From Leptasterias polaris (Eukaryota > Echinodermata > Asteroidea > Forcipulatida > Asteriidae): a DNA stretch of 64,000 nucleotides. Position 1 is the first letter of the stretch; the number at the start of each line of letters is the position of its first letter. Positions 23,061 through 35,250 of the stretch are shown here, piece by piece. The position numbers were made by a program, and so were the translations under genes. The stretch covers positions 1,674,001-1,738,000 of the forward strand of contig JAZGTN010000022.1 of NCBI GenBank assembly GCA_037783415.1, in the 5' to 3' direction. A model generated the notes under the pieces. That model did not search any database, was not told where the DNA came from, and saw only the letters and a program-made list of their open reading frames with translations.

Positions 23061-26000
23061 GTTTTGTCTTTAGTAATAGATAAAGTACATTTTGGAAAAG
23101 TTAATATGCATCTTTAAGTTGTGTAATAACCAATAGCAACCAGTAAAAATGTTCATCAGATTAGGTTCTCACATTTTAGTGAAAACCAACGACAAACGGT
23201 GAATTTGAAATAGTTTTGAAAACATCGCAATGTTCACATTAAAGCGTATACAATGTAACATGCTACTCGAAAGTGAGGTCAATATAAAACCGGACAAACT
23301 TCGTCCTAATTTGTTGTTTTACTCAATAACTTAAAATGACAAGCTATCGCAAGAAAATGTGTCTTACTTCGTTTTGTTATTAAGCACAATAACATATAAC
23401 AATTGTTATAGAAACAATTAAAAACAAATGTTTCAATGTATAGAACTTCCCCACCATTGGCCATATTTGTAGACCTCTCTTACTTGAAAGCTGTTTTCAA
23501 TTCTTTATTATTTGGTTCATGTTCTCTGTTAGTTTCGAACGTCCTAGTCTTAAAAAATGAAATAGTTAAATAGATAAACACAAACAAAACAAGTGTAAAA
23601 CAACATTATTCGGTTAGCATTTTACAGTGTTTTAGAGTGTTTTGGATAATCATTAATTTACAAATACGGATACGTATTACGAAAAGCTTTAACTCTCAAC
23701 GACTGGATTCTAGGATTGTTTACAAAGCCATCCAAACCAAACAAAAATGAGTAATCAACGGAGATTGTTTTCTTTAGTTATTACAAATCAATTTCAACAT
23801 TTGCCTCTCGCTGACGGAAAAAAAAAACCTGCACATGACAAAACACACACACAACACAAACCTATATAACAAAATAAAAAGGGCAGACTGGAAGATAATC
23901 AATAAAAACTGTTCCGATGAGACGACATGCCTGGGTTATTCAGTTACAGAGGAATGTTCCCGTGTAAAACTCAAACTGCAGTCGAGGCAGATCGTTACGG
24001 GGCAATTATGACCCCGGTATACACGGTCCGTCTCTCCCGGGGCTCTCCACGGTCTTTATGCCTCCTGAAGGCCGTGGACGTTGCCCCGGCACTTGTTGGT
24101 GCTTTTAAAGTTCGATTATTTCCTGCGTGACAAATTGAAAGCTTCCCTCTTCGCGAGGTCAGTGTATAAAGACGGGTCTTCGTTTTGTTTTCACTGAGGT
24201 ATGCTGAAAGGATCTCATGTGTTCCACAACGTGAGATATTTTGCGAGGAGGTTATTATTTGTTCTTGGACAACTTACAGTTTATTGTGATTTGTTTACTA
24301 TTTTTGTATGCATTAATTACTTTATTTATTTTATTTTGATTTCACTTATTTATTTAATTGCTTACTAAATTATTTATTCATTTAATCCGTTATTTATTCA
24401 TACATTTATACATTGTTTATTAATAAATTAATACTTTTTTTTCTCTCTCGATTTATTATGATCGTTATTTTGTTATTGTGTTTATCAGATGACCTCCTTC
24501 TAGGCGTTCTTTGGTAGTTTGTAGTCATTGAAAATATACATCACAATGTTTCTGTATTAATATAGACTACATTAATTTAACAGTGGCATTTAAATGTGAA
24601 CAAGTTTTCCACGTGGTAATAATTAGCCGAGTGTCAACCAGGTAAATGTACAGATTTGGAAACAAGACTTTGAATTCGTTTGGCCACCAAATCGTGATCT
24701 GCGCTTCAATCACGTGCGCAGTTCTCCTCCAGCACTATTGGGGCAAATGGCGACACGCAAAACCATCAAATTTATACATCTATAAATATTTTCAGTCTGA
24801 ATCCTTCTCTAAAGTTCTCAGGTAATCAGATATTTCCAGGGACAAACAATCCCATCAATTCCCCTTCTCTCTCCTTAAATATTGACACCGGGAATGCGAA
24901 GGGAGAGGGTTCCAAATACGGTACGATTTGGGGGTGTCTTACAGCGGGGGACAAAATATTGACAGAAGACGCTGCCGCAGCGTGTGGAGTATCCGATGGG
25001 TGATAAATGCAATTCCCATTGGACTCATTACGGTGTGTTAGATGGGGACTAAATGATGACGGCACGAAGTCTTCTACTCGCAGACCAAAGAAGAGGGAGA
25101 AAGTTAAGGGGCGCGGGAAGATATGTGGGGGGGGGGGGGCTGTGGCCAGACGAGCGGCTAAGTCGGACAGTAATTGTCAAAGCAGTACTTTGCTCTTCTT
25201 CACCAACCGCTGCAACGCGGGAACGCCAAGAGGAAGATGGAGCTCGCAGGTGGGCACCTTCTTCTTCTCATCAATTAATAAGATGGAACATGCGGACATT
25301 TCCCAGGCGGTTTTTTCTGTTGATGGTGGTTCCCACAACTTGTGGACGCCAAAAGCAGTTTCACGATTTGATTGATAGGTAGTATTTACTTCAATCTTCA
25401 TTCAACATTCGTCCGTTCAAGCGCTTTCTATTACACGATTATTTATTACCATATTACAGAATTGTCACCTCTCCTGTTCGAGCAGTCTTGTTACATACCA
25501 CAATTTCGATAGGTCTATCATTGTGTTTTTTTTCTTGAAAGAACTGTACTTAAAGTCAAACCCAAAACGGGATAAATCGACAAACCTATCAGCATAATGT
25601 ATAAAACGAATTCCAAGGTCAGGATTAAATCCAGGATTTGTGTAAAGATGTAAAAGGACACATTTTCCATACAAGTTTTAGGCTCAGAAGACTGACCTGG
25701 AAATGTGACTTGATCAATGGGAGCCGGACCATAGAGCCAAACCTGCGCAAACTACACTCAGTGAAGTTTTTTTAAATTGCATTGCATGTTAGAGTGGATG
25801 GCCTATCAGGGGCGGTTACAGAATTTTCAGATATGGGGGCGAGGTGCAAACCTTAAGGGCGTGTATTTGATATTTTTTGAAAACTAGATGCTCTTAGTGG
25901 CGCAATCTTAGTCAATTAAAAGCGTTTCACACATTATTTGTTACCGATTTTAAAATAAAAAAATGTGCTTTAATTGACTTTTTATTTTTTTTCATTTTTT

Positions 26001-26456
26001 TTTCCTCTCACTTCAGTTTGCGATAAATGGGGAGAGGGAGGAGCACCCCTTCACACAACTGCACCTGCTGCCTATGCGCAGTTTCAGTTTCATTATTATT
26101 ATTATTTTTATTTTTTTCCCCCGTAGGGACACAGATTCTAACAACGCGAATTTCTCTTGGAATGCAGACCTGAGAGACGAAAAAATTTAAAATGTAAATT
26201 GTTCATAATGTCATACACAGAAAATGGTTGTACTGCCTTCATCTTTCAAAAAGCTTTTTCCCGAAGACAGAAATCGTCAATTTAAGCTTCCGATAATCAT
26301 CGGCACTGTTTCATGTATTCTTGACTCCAGTTGTGCCTTCCCACCATTATGGCCTTGCACTTGGCCTGCCACTTAAATCAAACATGCCCGGAACTGAAGG
26401 ACGAACCTGCTTTTAAATACGGTTTATAAATTAACAGTAGTTTTCTTTTCTTCTAG
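23061..26456. other. Mostly unrecognised
   Basis: A GC-rich patch at 23990-24130 and another at 25040-25260 stand out from the AT-rich background. The second ends at CTCGCAG followed by GTGGGC, a possible 5' splice site at 25249, discussed with the 26457 exon. TTTA-type microsatellite sequence lies at 24310-24440. A GGGGCGGTTACAG repeat-end-like word lies at 25809. A run of 13 G occupies 25127-25139. Confidence 0.3.
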
Positions 26457-26504
26457 AGCCTTCGGATCGCTAAGAGCACCCAGAGGGTTGGTTAAAAAGA
26501 CAAG
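26457..26504 (+). CDS. Candidate 48-bp internal exon
   Basis: It is bounded by a strong acceptor (TTTTCTTTTCTTCTAG, with a TTAAC branch-like word 20 bp upstream) and a donor (AAG then GTACGG). One frame is open: after a single phase base it gives AFGSLRAPRGLVKKT and leaves two bases. That phase joins without a break to the exon at 27821. The function is unknown and the evidence is only splice signals plus reading frame. Confidence 0.3.
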
Positions 26505-27820
26505 GTACGGATTATATTTGTTGATTAATTGCCAGAGTAGATGCTGGCTAGAAAGCAAAAGGTATATTAGATAGCCCACAATGGATTAATTTTTTTATCA
26601 TCCACGAACGAGAGGATTGTACCCGTCGTACTGCAAGGGACGGTGGCTTGGAAGCGTTCCACATTAAGTGATACTACATCTCTGATTGGTTTTTGACTTG
26701 TACATTGGTCATTTTTGAAACAAACGGAAGATGTGTTGTTTTTTTGTGTGTGTCAAACTATTGATGTCAACCCAGACTTATTCTAAGCATAGTTTAATTG
26801 ATTTGTCTCAGGTTTAACTCTCTCAACACGCATAATTATATAGTAACTAACTTTTCATAAATTGTTACTTAGAACGGTGCTTAAGTTTTCAATTAAAACG
26901 TTTACCTTTGTTCATTTTCTTGATGTTGTCGGAACTTATACCAGGGGCAGTGTGATTTTGATTGTTTTGAGTTCTTTCGTATGAAGCTGAGGCGGTTGTT
27001 TCCCGACATCTTAGTCTGGTTTTGGGCTTCTTTTTATTCGTGCTTCATTGGTTTGTTTCTGAGGGAGTTTCAGGTTCTCAAAGTTATCTAAAACTATAAG
27101 TTGAGATTGAATTTACTTTTCCAAACACCACTGCCCTTAATATCAAACTATCTTTATTTTGTATGTCACCAAAATCCAAATTCGTCCATTCTGTTCGGAA
27201 CTATTTTCTGTCAACGCATGCAGATAAATAACACTTCGTAAACAGTTATCCATTGACGAATACTATCCTATGAAATTAAAGGTTAGTTACAAAGTGCAAT
27301 AATTTAAAATGATGCCTTAGTTGCCCATCGTGCCCTCATACATACTTAAACGAATTCAATTAATTCTCAACTGCCTATAGACGGAACATCCATCGACCCA
27401 ACTGGAGAAAACAAAAATTATAATGTTCGAGGTACGTCGGATTGCGTTTAAAATCTCCTTTTAGTTAACAGTCTACACACGCGCCGCGAACCTCCAAGTA
27501 AGAAAAACAGAAAAAAGAAAAGGCTAAAACAAACTCAGAAATGACAGGCCCGCCGCTAGTCTAAAACTCAGAAGTAAATATGCGAAGCGGTCGGGTTCGA
27601 CCATCTTGGGCATGCAGTTGTTGATTTAACGGAGCTGCGCCGTTACGGCTATTTTAGTTTTTCTCATCTTATAAGGAGATCGGCCTGAAGAAAAAATATA
27701 GTAAATATTGGGAGCTCCTGAGTACCTAAATCTGAAGGTGAAGATAGATGAACAGAAGATAATGTGTTTTCTGTAATAATGTTGAGTAGAATTTGAATTA
27801 CTCTTTCTTTCCTTTTTCAG

Positions 27821-27860
27821 TTTTGAGTGTTACGCTGCAGTTCATAAATGTGGGAAATAG
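27821..27860 (+). CDS. Candidate terminal exon with paired cysteines
   Basis: The acceptor is strong (CTCTTTCTTTCCTTTTTCAG). In the phase left by 26504 it reads S-F-E-C-Y-A-A-V-H-K-C-G-K and then TAG at 27858. An AATAAA at 28038-28043 lies about 180 bp downstream. With the preceding Lys-Lys, the predicted end has a dibasic cleavage site, two Cys separated by six residues, and a final Gly-Lys. That layout occurs in amidated disulfide-bridged neuropeptide precursors. It could also be chance in intronic sequence, and no signal-peptide exon was found. Confidence 0.3.
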
Positions 27861-28037
27861 TGGGGTTTTTTTGCATAGCAGTACCCTATAAGGCGGCGGA
27901 AACACCAAAGTTTGTCTTCGTGCTATTTTGTGCTGAAATTGACAACATAATGAGGTCTTGTTATGTATAATCTAAAACTTTGCATGATGGTAATGTCATG
28001 TATACATATCTCTCGTACATGATGTTCGTTTCTTCTA

Positions 28038-28043
28038 AATAAA
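28038..28043 (+). terminator. Candidate polyadenylation signal
   Basis: AATAAA located about 180 bp after the TAG of the candidate terminal exon. The motif is common in AT-rich sequence, so on its own this is weak. Confidence 0.25.
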
Positions 28044-28419
28044 GATGATCAACACCGGTTATTCTCACCACCACAACTCATACGAGATAATTGACGTATA
28101 CATGGTGTTTCACCAGCCTTGCTATATTTAGCTCTTGTTATCATGCCTATAAAAGACCCACTTTATGATCGTACATCTCCATGAAGCCAAAAATGATAAG
28201 GCAATATTGAGAGAGACATGAAATAGCCAACGGCATCACCTCCCGCGAGATCGCAACACCTTGACATTTACTTAGACATCTTGCATATCGGTGAAGGTAC
28301 CTCAGAATATAGATTGAGGAATTTCTCTGTAAACTTTCTTAAGCTTGGAAACAAACTTTAACCCGATTTCTTACTTGCTCCACGTATAATCACGCCGGAC
28401 ATTGGCTACAAACAAGTAA

Positions 28420-28718
28420 CACCTTTCCTGGGATTGGGCAACTTTGGCTATAAAAAGCAAAATTTGCCTCGGAATTGAGTGGTTTTTCTTTTACTTCATG
28501 AACTAACACGGTCAGCTCATTTGTGAACCACAAATTTGAATCCGCAAAATGGCGGACCATGTTAGTTCATGAAGTAAAAGAAAACCACACAATTTCGAGA
28601 AATAGCCTATGCCGAATCATTACATTCGACTTTTAAAACCTCTTTCCAAACATAACATTTCATAACTTCCATAGCTTTTCACAACAAAAAGCGCCCAATC
28701 AAAGGCAAAGTCTTTTAA
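28420..28718. mobile_element. TTAA-type hairpin MITE, family 2, copy 1
   Basis: The core is an inverted repeat: TTTACTTCATGAACTAACA on the left (about 28491) and TGTTAGTTCATGAAGTAAA on the right (about 28560). Flanks match the 47104-47480 copy: GGGATTGGGCAACTTTGGCT and GCCTCGGAATTGAGTGG on the left, CCACACAATTTCGAG, CTTTTAAAACCTCTTTCC and GCGCCCAATC on the right. The left arm has lost about 80 bp relative to that copy. Confidence 0.75.
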
Positions 28719-28719
28719 A

Positions 28720-29735
28720 CAATTAACAACAAAAGGTAACAATTGGGGCGATTTATTTGAATGGAATTTGTATGCTAACTACAAAACTATATAAAGTGAT
28801 AATCGATATTCGTTATTCTATCTTTATCGATCCTTATTTTTCATCTTGTTTCATTTATTTTGTAAAAAAAAAATGTAAGTTTGATACTGTATTTATTTGT
28901 TTGTTTTTTTCAATTGTTGTTAAAACTTATTTTAGTATTTTGTATCATATGTTTTTGTTTTTTCCGGTAAATTTCAGCCTCATTAATGCAATGCCATTAA
29001 AACACGTTCAAATTCACATTTTCCGGTTTCGTTTTTAGCTCACATTGCATTCACTTTCCTTTTTTGCGCACACACAATTTCTTTCTTCTCAGTTTCGATT
29101 CAGTCATTCTGTATCATTCAGGACTACTTTTTTAACATTCTTCAGTTCAGTTACTACTACCTGTACAATTGAAAAATGGATTGCATTACCTGTCTGCTGC
29201 TCCTAGCTTTTACTAAATTGAATGATCTTTGCGACCTCATGAATTTGAATGAACTTATTTGACAAGTGAACTCTAAAACTGTCGAAAGGGCATGGTCTGT
29301 CGCAGTATGCAATGGTGACACTTAAATTGTCTCCTTTTGAATATTTCCACCATTTGTACATGGGAAAAAAAATATGCATCTTTGCTTTAAATAAGGAATA
29401 AGGACGAATTGTGAACTGCACTTTTGAACACAGTGTCTTTCCCAATCTGATACTGAGTCAATAGCATGACATATTCTATTTCAATAAATTATTGCCGAAT
29501 AATTCGGTTTCTTCAGCTACCCGTTCAACAAAAGGTATATTGTGATTGGAGAGCATTATAAACTGCGACTGTTGTGAGGAGAATGGTCGAGAAGGTGCGC
29601 GGATAGAATGTACGAGCCGAAGGCGAGTTCAGTGTATAGTTTTTTCTCTGTAATACCCCCAAAGCCATTGATTATGTATTATTTCCAATATATTTGATTT
29701 CTCAATAACAAGATTATATTCGGAAGATTACTCAG
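28720..29735. other. No recognised feature
   Basis: AT-rich with short open frames, and no supported feature. Confidence 0.3.
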
Positions 29736-29922
29736 GCGTGCGAATAGTCAGTGGGAAACTACGTATAGTCATCGTTCATTTGGTGTACGATCTTCTAAAA
29801 GAACACCGAATGCTGGACCAAGAGAGGCCATCAGCAAAGCTATCAATACCATCTCTATCAACTCTGGAGAACTTGTGTCTTCATCAACAGCTAGACGGGC
29901 ATGCAATCCGTATGACTATTAA
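29736..29922 (+). CDS. Candidate terminal exon, unknown protein
   Basis: After a TTACTCAG acceptor-like site, the frame starting at 29737 runs 61 codons to TAA at 29920. Its composition is varied and protein-like: it contains SHRSFGVRSSKRTPNAG, EAISKAINTISINSGELV and ends ARRACNPYDY. A different, longer open frame (29738-30238) overlaps it. The polypyrimidine tract is poor, and I recognise no family. It may be a real last exon, a transposon relic, or chance. Confidence 0.22.
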
Positions 29923-31528
29923 CGTTTTAAAATATCCCAAGATAACCGTTATCTTGTTATTGATTACTTTGTATACAAAACGCTTACAAGTTGCTCCTCT
30001 GCAGTGTAATGATTCGGGCATATTTAATTATTACGCACTTTGCTTAGTGAAACCGTTGTTATTTAGTCCAAATTGGCCACTCTGTAATTTTCCAGTAACA
30101 AATTGCGTGCTCATAATGAAGGAACCATCAAAACATTTATTCATGCCAGCAGCTCGTGTACGTTGTAGCCGCGTCCTTCGCAACTCAGCTTCTCAGCTGC
30201 AAATAAGGATGAGTATAGCTTCCCAATTTTGTGACTAAAAGTATCATTAATTTGGTTTCTTAAATGTGTCTATTTTATTTGTATGTTATTATTTTGTGTG
30301 TGAAATGACATTTTATCAAAGTTATAAGTTCCCTGACAAAAATGTATTAACCTACTTTATATTGCTACAACATTATCAATTCCAATCTTTTGATTAGCTT
30401 TAAAATGAATATGTTCGAGGGAAAGAAAATCAAGAGCTGTGTTTTGATTTACACCATGCTATCGTTCAATTTACAAAGAAACTTTCCAGTTGACCAAATT
30501 CCCTCTTGTTTGTACCGAATCTACAGTCAATGTTCGAAAAAAGAATAACATGTTCTTCATTGGAGTATCGTCATATAAATAGTTGAAACAAAAGTAATCC
30601 CATACAGATGGTATAAGCAACCGTGTCAAATTACAATAATTTCAGTAATTTCCACATTTTGCAGTCCAACTCATTTCATTATCTCCAATCAAGGTTTTTT
30701 GGCTAACAATGTTTTAAGAGCAAAAACAAACAAATACAGCAATAACAAAGCTCCATTGCCTTGCCCTTCCCCGAGTTATCATACGATATTTCTTGCCATC
30801 CATAACTACTTTGACCAAGTACAAATTTTGACAGCTGCAGATCCATTAAGATTTAGGGTCCCAAAAATAAATAAAGTTGAAATGACAGATGGAATCCAAC
30901 ATCGGCCTAATCCCCTTTCCCAGCCCTGCTGATAATTATACATATATATTTGTTTACCTTCATTGCAAAAATTTCATCTTGGCCGAAAGATAATCACATC
31001 ACATTATTGTCTCATTTATTGACAACTTCCTACGTCACTCGTTTAAAGAGTTTTCGTTGTACAACCGCTCTCTGAGATTCTCAAGAGACAACAATTTTTC
31101 CCGCAATTACGCTGTGACCATGACGTGCAATCTGAGATACAACGCTGGCAGGCATTTCTCTTTCATTCTGTATATTTGGTATTCTTTTGGATCAAGAACA
31201 CTTTAAAGGAACAATTTCAGAGAGTTAAAGAGAATGATTTGTGGCATATTTTTTCTTCTTCTCGAATTTGGTCCTGAGGAAGTATATGAGTTTGTGTCTA
31301 CTTTGTCCCATGTGTAATACATTATTTCGAATAGTTAGTAAGGCCCTTGGATCACAATTGTTGAATTATTGTTCATTTTCGGGAATATTGCACTAATTTA
31401 TGTGGGTTTTTTTTATGCGTACTGTTGCTTTTGTGATGCCGAATGATTTATAGTAATCATCGTGTTTTATTAGACAAGCTAGATGAGAGTGGTTTTCGTT
31501 GTCTGACATTTCATTTTGTTTTTAATTC
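29923..31528. other. No recognised feature
   Basis: AT-rich sequence. The tail of the 29738-30238 open frame has no motif. Confidence 0.3.
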
Positions 31529-31720
31529 ATGCAGCTACTTATTCAACCGTTCCAATGTAGTAATTTTGATATTTCCACCTCCGCTCCGTCTGAACTAGCA
31601 TGCGTAGTTCCACAAGGATCAGTATTTGGTCCTCTTTTCTTTCTAATTTACATTAATGTATAATCTTACATATTCTGGTTAGGGATGGATTTTGCAGATG
31701 AATTTTTGTTGTATAGTTTT
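31529..31720 (+). pseudogene. LINE reverse-transcriptase catalytic-region remnant
   Basis: The frame from 31529 gives SELACVVPQGSVFGPLFFLIYINV followed by TAA. V-P-Q-G-S-V-x-G-P-L-x-F-x-I-Y-I-N is RT block 4 of CR1/Jockey/L2/I-type LINEs. After a frameshift, at 31685, M-D-F-A-D-E-F-L-L-Y-S follows at the position of the catalytic F-A-D-D box. The second Asp is replaced by Glu, the spacing is right, and the copy is clearly inactive. It is a different segment from the 8.1 kb fragment. Confidence 0.8.
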
Positions 31721-31994
31721 TGAATTCGTCTGCCCCTGTAATTAGGTATTTTTAAACGGCTTCGTCCTACCATAGAACATTTATATAGCAACATACGTAA
31801 GACCTTTCAAGCGCTTTACTTAGTCTGGTAAAATTAAACAGGCACGTAAAAATGCAAACAAAACAAGCTTGTTTTAGAAACACAGGAGACTGAGATGAAA
31901 AAAGGGAAACCGTTCAAAAGCTTCTAAAATAAATACATCATCGGTCCAAACTTTTGTTCTTATAAATTGATTTTGGTGTACACTTTGAACTTTG

Positions 31995-32290
31995 TTAACA
32001 GGTATCACCTTGCTAGGGTAAAAGTTAAAATATAAATGTTCGCAGATTTGCAAACAACGTACATGGTACGTTGTTGGTCATGGTGGGAAACTTCCTTTGA
32101 GCTATTGTTGCTTGAAGTGCAACAGTTTTCGAGAAATGAGTAACAATTGTTGCAAGTCCAAACTTCAATGTCTGAAAAATTGAAATATTGATGGTTTTGG
32201 TGTGACTCCAATGACCGATTGATCTTAAACTTTCACAGAATGTATGACTGGTCACATCAAGTGTGGAAACTGGATTTTGACATTTACACA
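31995..32290 (+). mobile_element. TTAA-type MITE, copy F
   Basis: Contains TGTTCGCAGATTTGCAAAC, GGTCATGGTGGGAAACTTCC, TTTTCGAGAAATGAGTAAC, GTGACTCCAATGACCGATTG and AAACTTTCACAGAATGTATG. The ends are not resolved. Confidence 0.6.
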
Positions 32291-32448
32291 TGTGTGGTTA
32301 CACATGTGACAAATATGCTTTAAGGGAAAATTTTGACTAGCAGTTAAGCAAGGGATAAGGATACTGTAGTTATCAAACTAAATCCAGAACAGAAACGCAC
32401 TCTTTTTGTTCCTTTTCCACCTGTGGTGAAAGAGCCAACATTGGTTAC

Positions 32449-32633
32449 CTGTCTCCGAGCCCGTGCCAGGGTCTCAAGATGAGCAGAGAGCCTTTGAGCG
32501 CTCTCAGCGCTCGTTTCCCCCTCCAAGAGAATATTTACCTTTTCAAGCATCCATACCAGGCGAGTGCGCCTAATTGAATCGAGTTCCGAAGAGCCTTGGG
32601 GAAAATTTTTCCCCTGTTCGATTTGGTGTAGAA
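32449..32633 (-). CDS. Candidate internal exon or gag-like relic
   Basis: On the minus strand a good acceptor (TTTACCCCCCTCAG) precedes 185 bp ending at GAGACAG followed by GTAACC. After two phase bases, 61 codons are open with balanced composition. They include LHQIEQGKNFPQGSSELD, IRRTRLVWMLEKVNILLEG and SAHLETLARARRQ. A basic helix followed by an acidic helical stretch resembles a coiled or helical N-terminal domain, as found in host proteins and in BEL/Pao gag-like regions. No family is identified. Confidence 0.35.
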
Positions 32634-33869
32634 CTGAGGGGGGTAAACACCCCCAAAAGGTAGCCCAACATGAATAAAACGCCTATGGGTTAGGCAGATC
32701 AATGCTTCTCACATTGTACCTGGGGCCCTCTACGACGAAATGATACCACCCTGTTTAATATAAGCGTCTTCTTGCAAACTCTAGTTTGCCTTCCAGAGAG
32801 GGGCAGAATTTTAAGGCTTAAGTGGAAATTATTTCAGATCTGCATTCAAGCGCATACCGCGCCCATCTATAAAGTTATTTTCATCAATCGTTATGCGTTT
32901 TGGGGTTTTGTATTCAATAATACAGTATATTACTTTGTTTCAGTACAAACTACGGGTAGCCAAGGAACAGTGCTATAGTGTTGTGGTAAACAGTGCTGCT
33001 ACCGGCATCTGAGCCACTTGAGATCCACTGGATTAACCCTTTTCTTCACAGCCCATCTTTACCTCTTTTTAAACAAGGTATCTACCATGAACACCAAGTA
33101 CATAAATTGCTGTCATGTAACAGTGTACTCTAGCAGTGGGAATTCTGATTTATCGGACGCTTTAAATACGTAATAACGGAAATCAATCAACCTGTTTCTA
33201 GAAATAAATTGTCCCCCAACAACCTGTATGTAAAATACATCAAAGATTTTTTGTATAAAGACATTTAAATTAACACCGTCACAAAGGTCGCACGTTGGTA
33301 GATAATGATTAACAAGTTAGTACACCCACACAGCGATGATCAAGCAGAATTCACTACCTTTCGGACATAACATTGTTTTAATGCAAGGATTTTGTGCAAA
33401 ATGCCATGCAGAAGTCATTTTGTGTGTTTGGAAAAAAACAAAAAATATCACTGCAAATAAAAGGAAGTCGGACAATAAACGAAATGTTTGATTAATGTCT
33501 GCAAAGGCAATACGTGAATATAACAATAAATGTATATGCCTGTGCAGAGATGTCTTTGCCTGTATATGGATCATTTGTTTTGACAATAATTAGTATTGTG
33601 GATAGAGCTTTGTCAAAATTGAGCCAAATCCATTAACTTGTGGGGAGAATGTTAATAGAGAACAACTATTACGATAATGAAAACCAAAAGTTATAACCAA
33701 ACAAACAAAAAACGTGCGTAATTTCTAGAATCAACATTTTGGAGGTTTTAGTCTGCTTGTGTGCGCGATATATTGATTTATAAATTACTGTATTGGCTTT
33801 AAAGCAAGTGGCCATACATTGGTAAATGTCTCAGATCAGTAGCCGCACTTTGTGTAACACAACATTATT
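32634..33869. other. No recognised feature
   Basis: I see no exon, repeat family or RNA gene that can be supported. Confidence 0.3.
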
Positions 33870-34075
33870 ATAAATATACATATGAAATAACAAACCAGTG
33901 AAAGTTTGAGCTCAATTGGTCATCGGAGTCACAAGAAAATAAATTTAAAAAAATCCCTTTCGGACTCACGAGATCAAAAATAATCACTCATTATCTCAAA
34001 AGCTCAAGCAAAATGTTTCCACCATGACCATCTTACCAATGCACATGAAATCGATACTGAAAGTTGTTACAACTA
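33870..34075 (-). mobile_element. TTAA-type MITE, copy G (partial)
   Basis: Inverted copy: AATAACAAACCAGTGAAAG, TGAGCTCAATTGGTCATCG, GGACTCACGAGATCAAAA, TCATTATCTCAAAAGC and TTTCCACCATGACCATCTTA. Confidence 0.65.
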
Positions 34076-35030
34076 ACAGCTCAACGGGCAACATTTATAT
34101 AAGGCCCCTATAGTGAAAATCTACAACAATTGTTATAAGGACATACATTGCTTAACTTAATAATACGACGATCGTTTTCACTGCTTCTTTTGAGCGACTT
34201 TTACTCGATATTTTGTATCCTTACTGGTTGTTGTTGTTGTGTTTTTTGTGTGTGTTTTTTACCTTAAGTTCATTACACCAAACTGTCGCAAAATATATAA
34301 GTGACTTGCTTCGTTACTGTAGCTATTATTTTGAAATTTCCCGGCTGAATATTTGACACAGATAAGCAAAACCACTTGAAAGAGTCCTCGCTGACTGCAA
34401 ATAGTAAATTGACATGACAATCTCGTATTTCACAGAGTCACTTCTTATCTCAGTTATTGGGTGAGAAAGACAAACATGGGATACATTTAAAGAATTAAAC
34501 GCCATCCCCAAAGTTGTTTCGAGGCACTTAAGGGGTAAATTGTAATAACAAATATATAGCACGCTATAGGTAATTTCGTCAAGAGTGGTGTGCCGTAAAT
34601 AGAAAAGAAAATAGGAAACAATAAAATAAAACTTCAAATTGCTTCAAACCTTTTTCCCTTCATTCGTGAATTTAGGAAACTAGTGTTATAGGAATTGGTG
34701 TCACTTCTATAACATTAATTTCATTTGGTTGTATTTATTCATGCTAAAACCCTACAGGGCGTGGCAGCCTCCAACTTTATCCCCACGCTGGGAGGTACCA
34801 ATATTAATACACACACCTTCCAAGATATATATATATATATTTTTAAATAATGTTTTGTGCATTTCCCAATAATGTTTACATCTAAGTGACTCCTTTACAT
34901 GTCCAGTTGTCTAGGATTTCGCATGGAGGTAGAAAAAATCACTTAGGTGTGAACTTTAATGGGAAATGCAAAAAATGGTGTGGATATGAATGCTAGTACT
35001 TCGAGTGTCGGGGTAGTTGGAGGTATATAA
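34076..35030. other. No recognised feature
   Basis: Contains a short (TA)n run at 34826-34841. An AT-rich 103-codon minus-strand frame (34326-34637) lacks motifs. Confidence 0.3.
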
Positions 35031-35250
35031 CCACGAGTCAAGTGTTCAACAAGGAGTCAAGCTCTGGTGTTTCTGATCAGCAGAGTGTGGGTTCGAGTCC
35101 CGGTCGTGGCACTTAAGCCTTGAACAAGATAAACCATAACTGATTTGTCCCATGGGTGGGACATTAAGCCGTAGGCCCTGTGTACTAAGATCAGTAGTGC
35201 TCGTAAACGAATCCAGAACACTTATTGTGGAATAGTAGAGAATAACCCCA
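35031..35250 (+). mobile_element. tRNA-derived SINE
   Basis: A 79-nt tRNA-like head runs 35031-35109. CCACGA at its start pairs with TCGTGG at its end, and a canonical pol III B-box, GGTTCGAGTCC, lies at 35090-35100. The body contains GAACAAGATAAACCATAACT and CCATGGGTGGGACATTAAGC. This is the head-plus-conserved-body layout of metazoan tRNA SINEs. The 3' boundary is approximate. Confidence 0.75.

Noticed and set aside
25007..25382. Two overlapping 109-122-codon frames
   Set aside because: They cross a G13 run, are mutually overlapping and lack motifs. Only the possible donor at 25249 was kept as a weak note.
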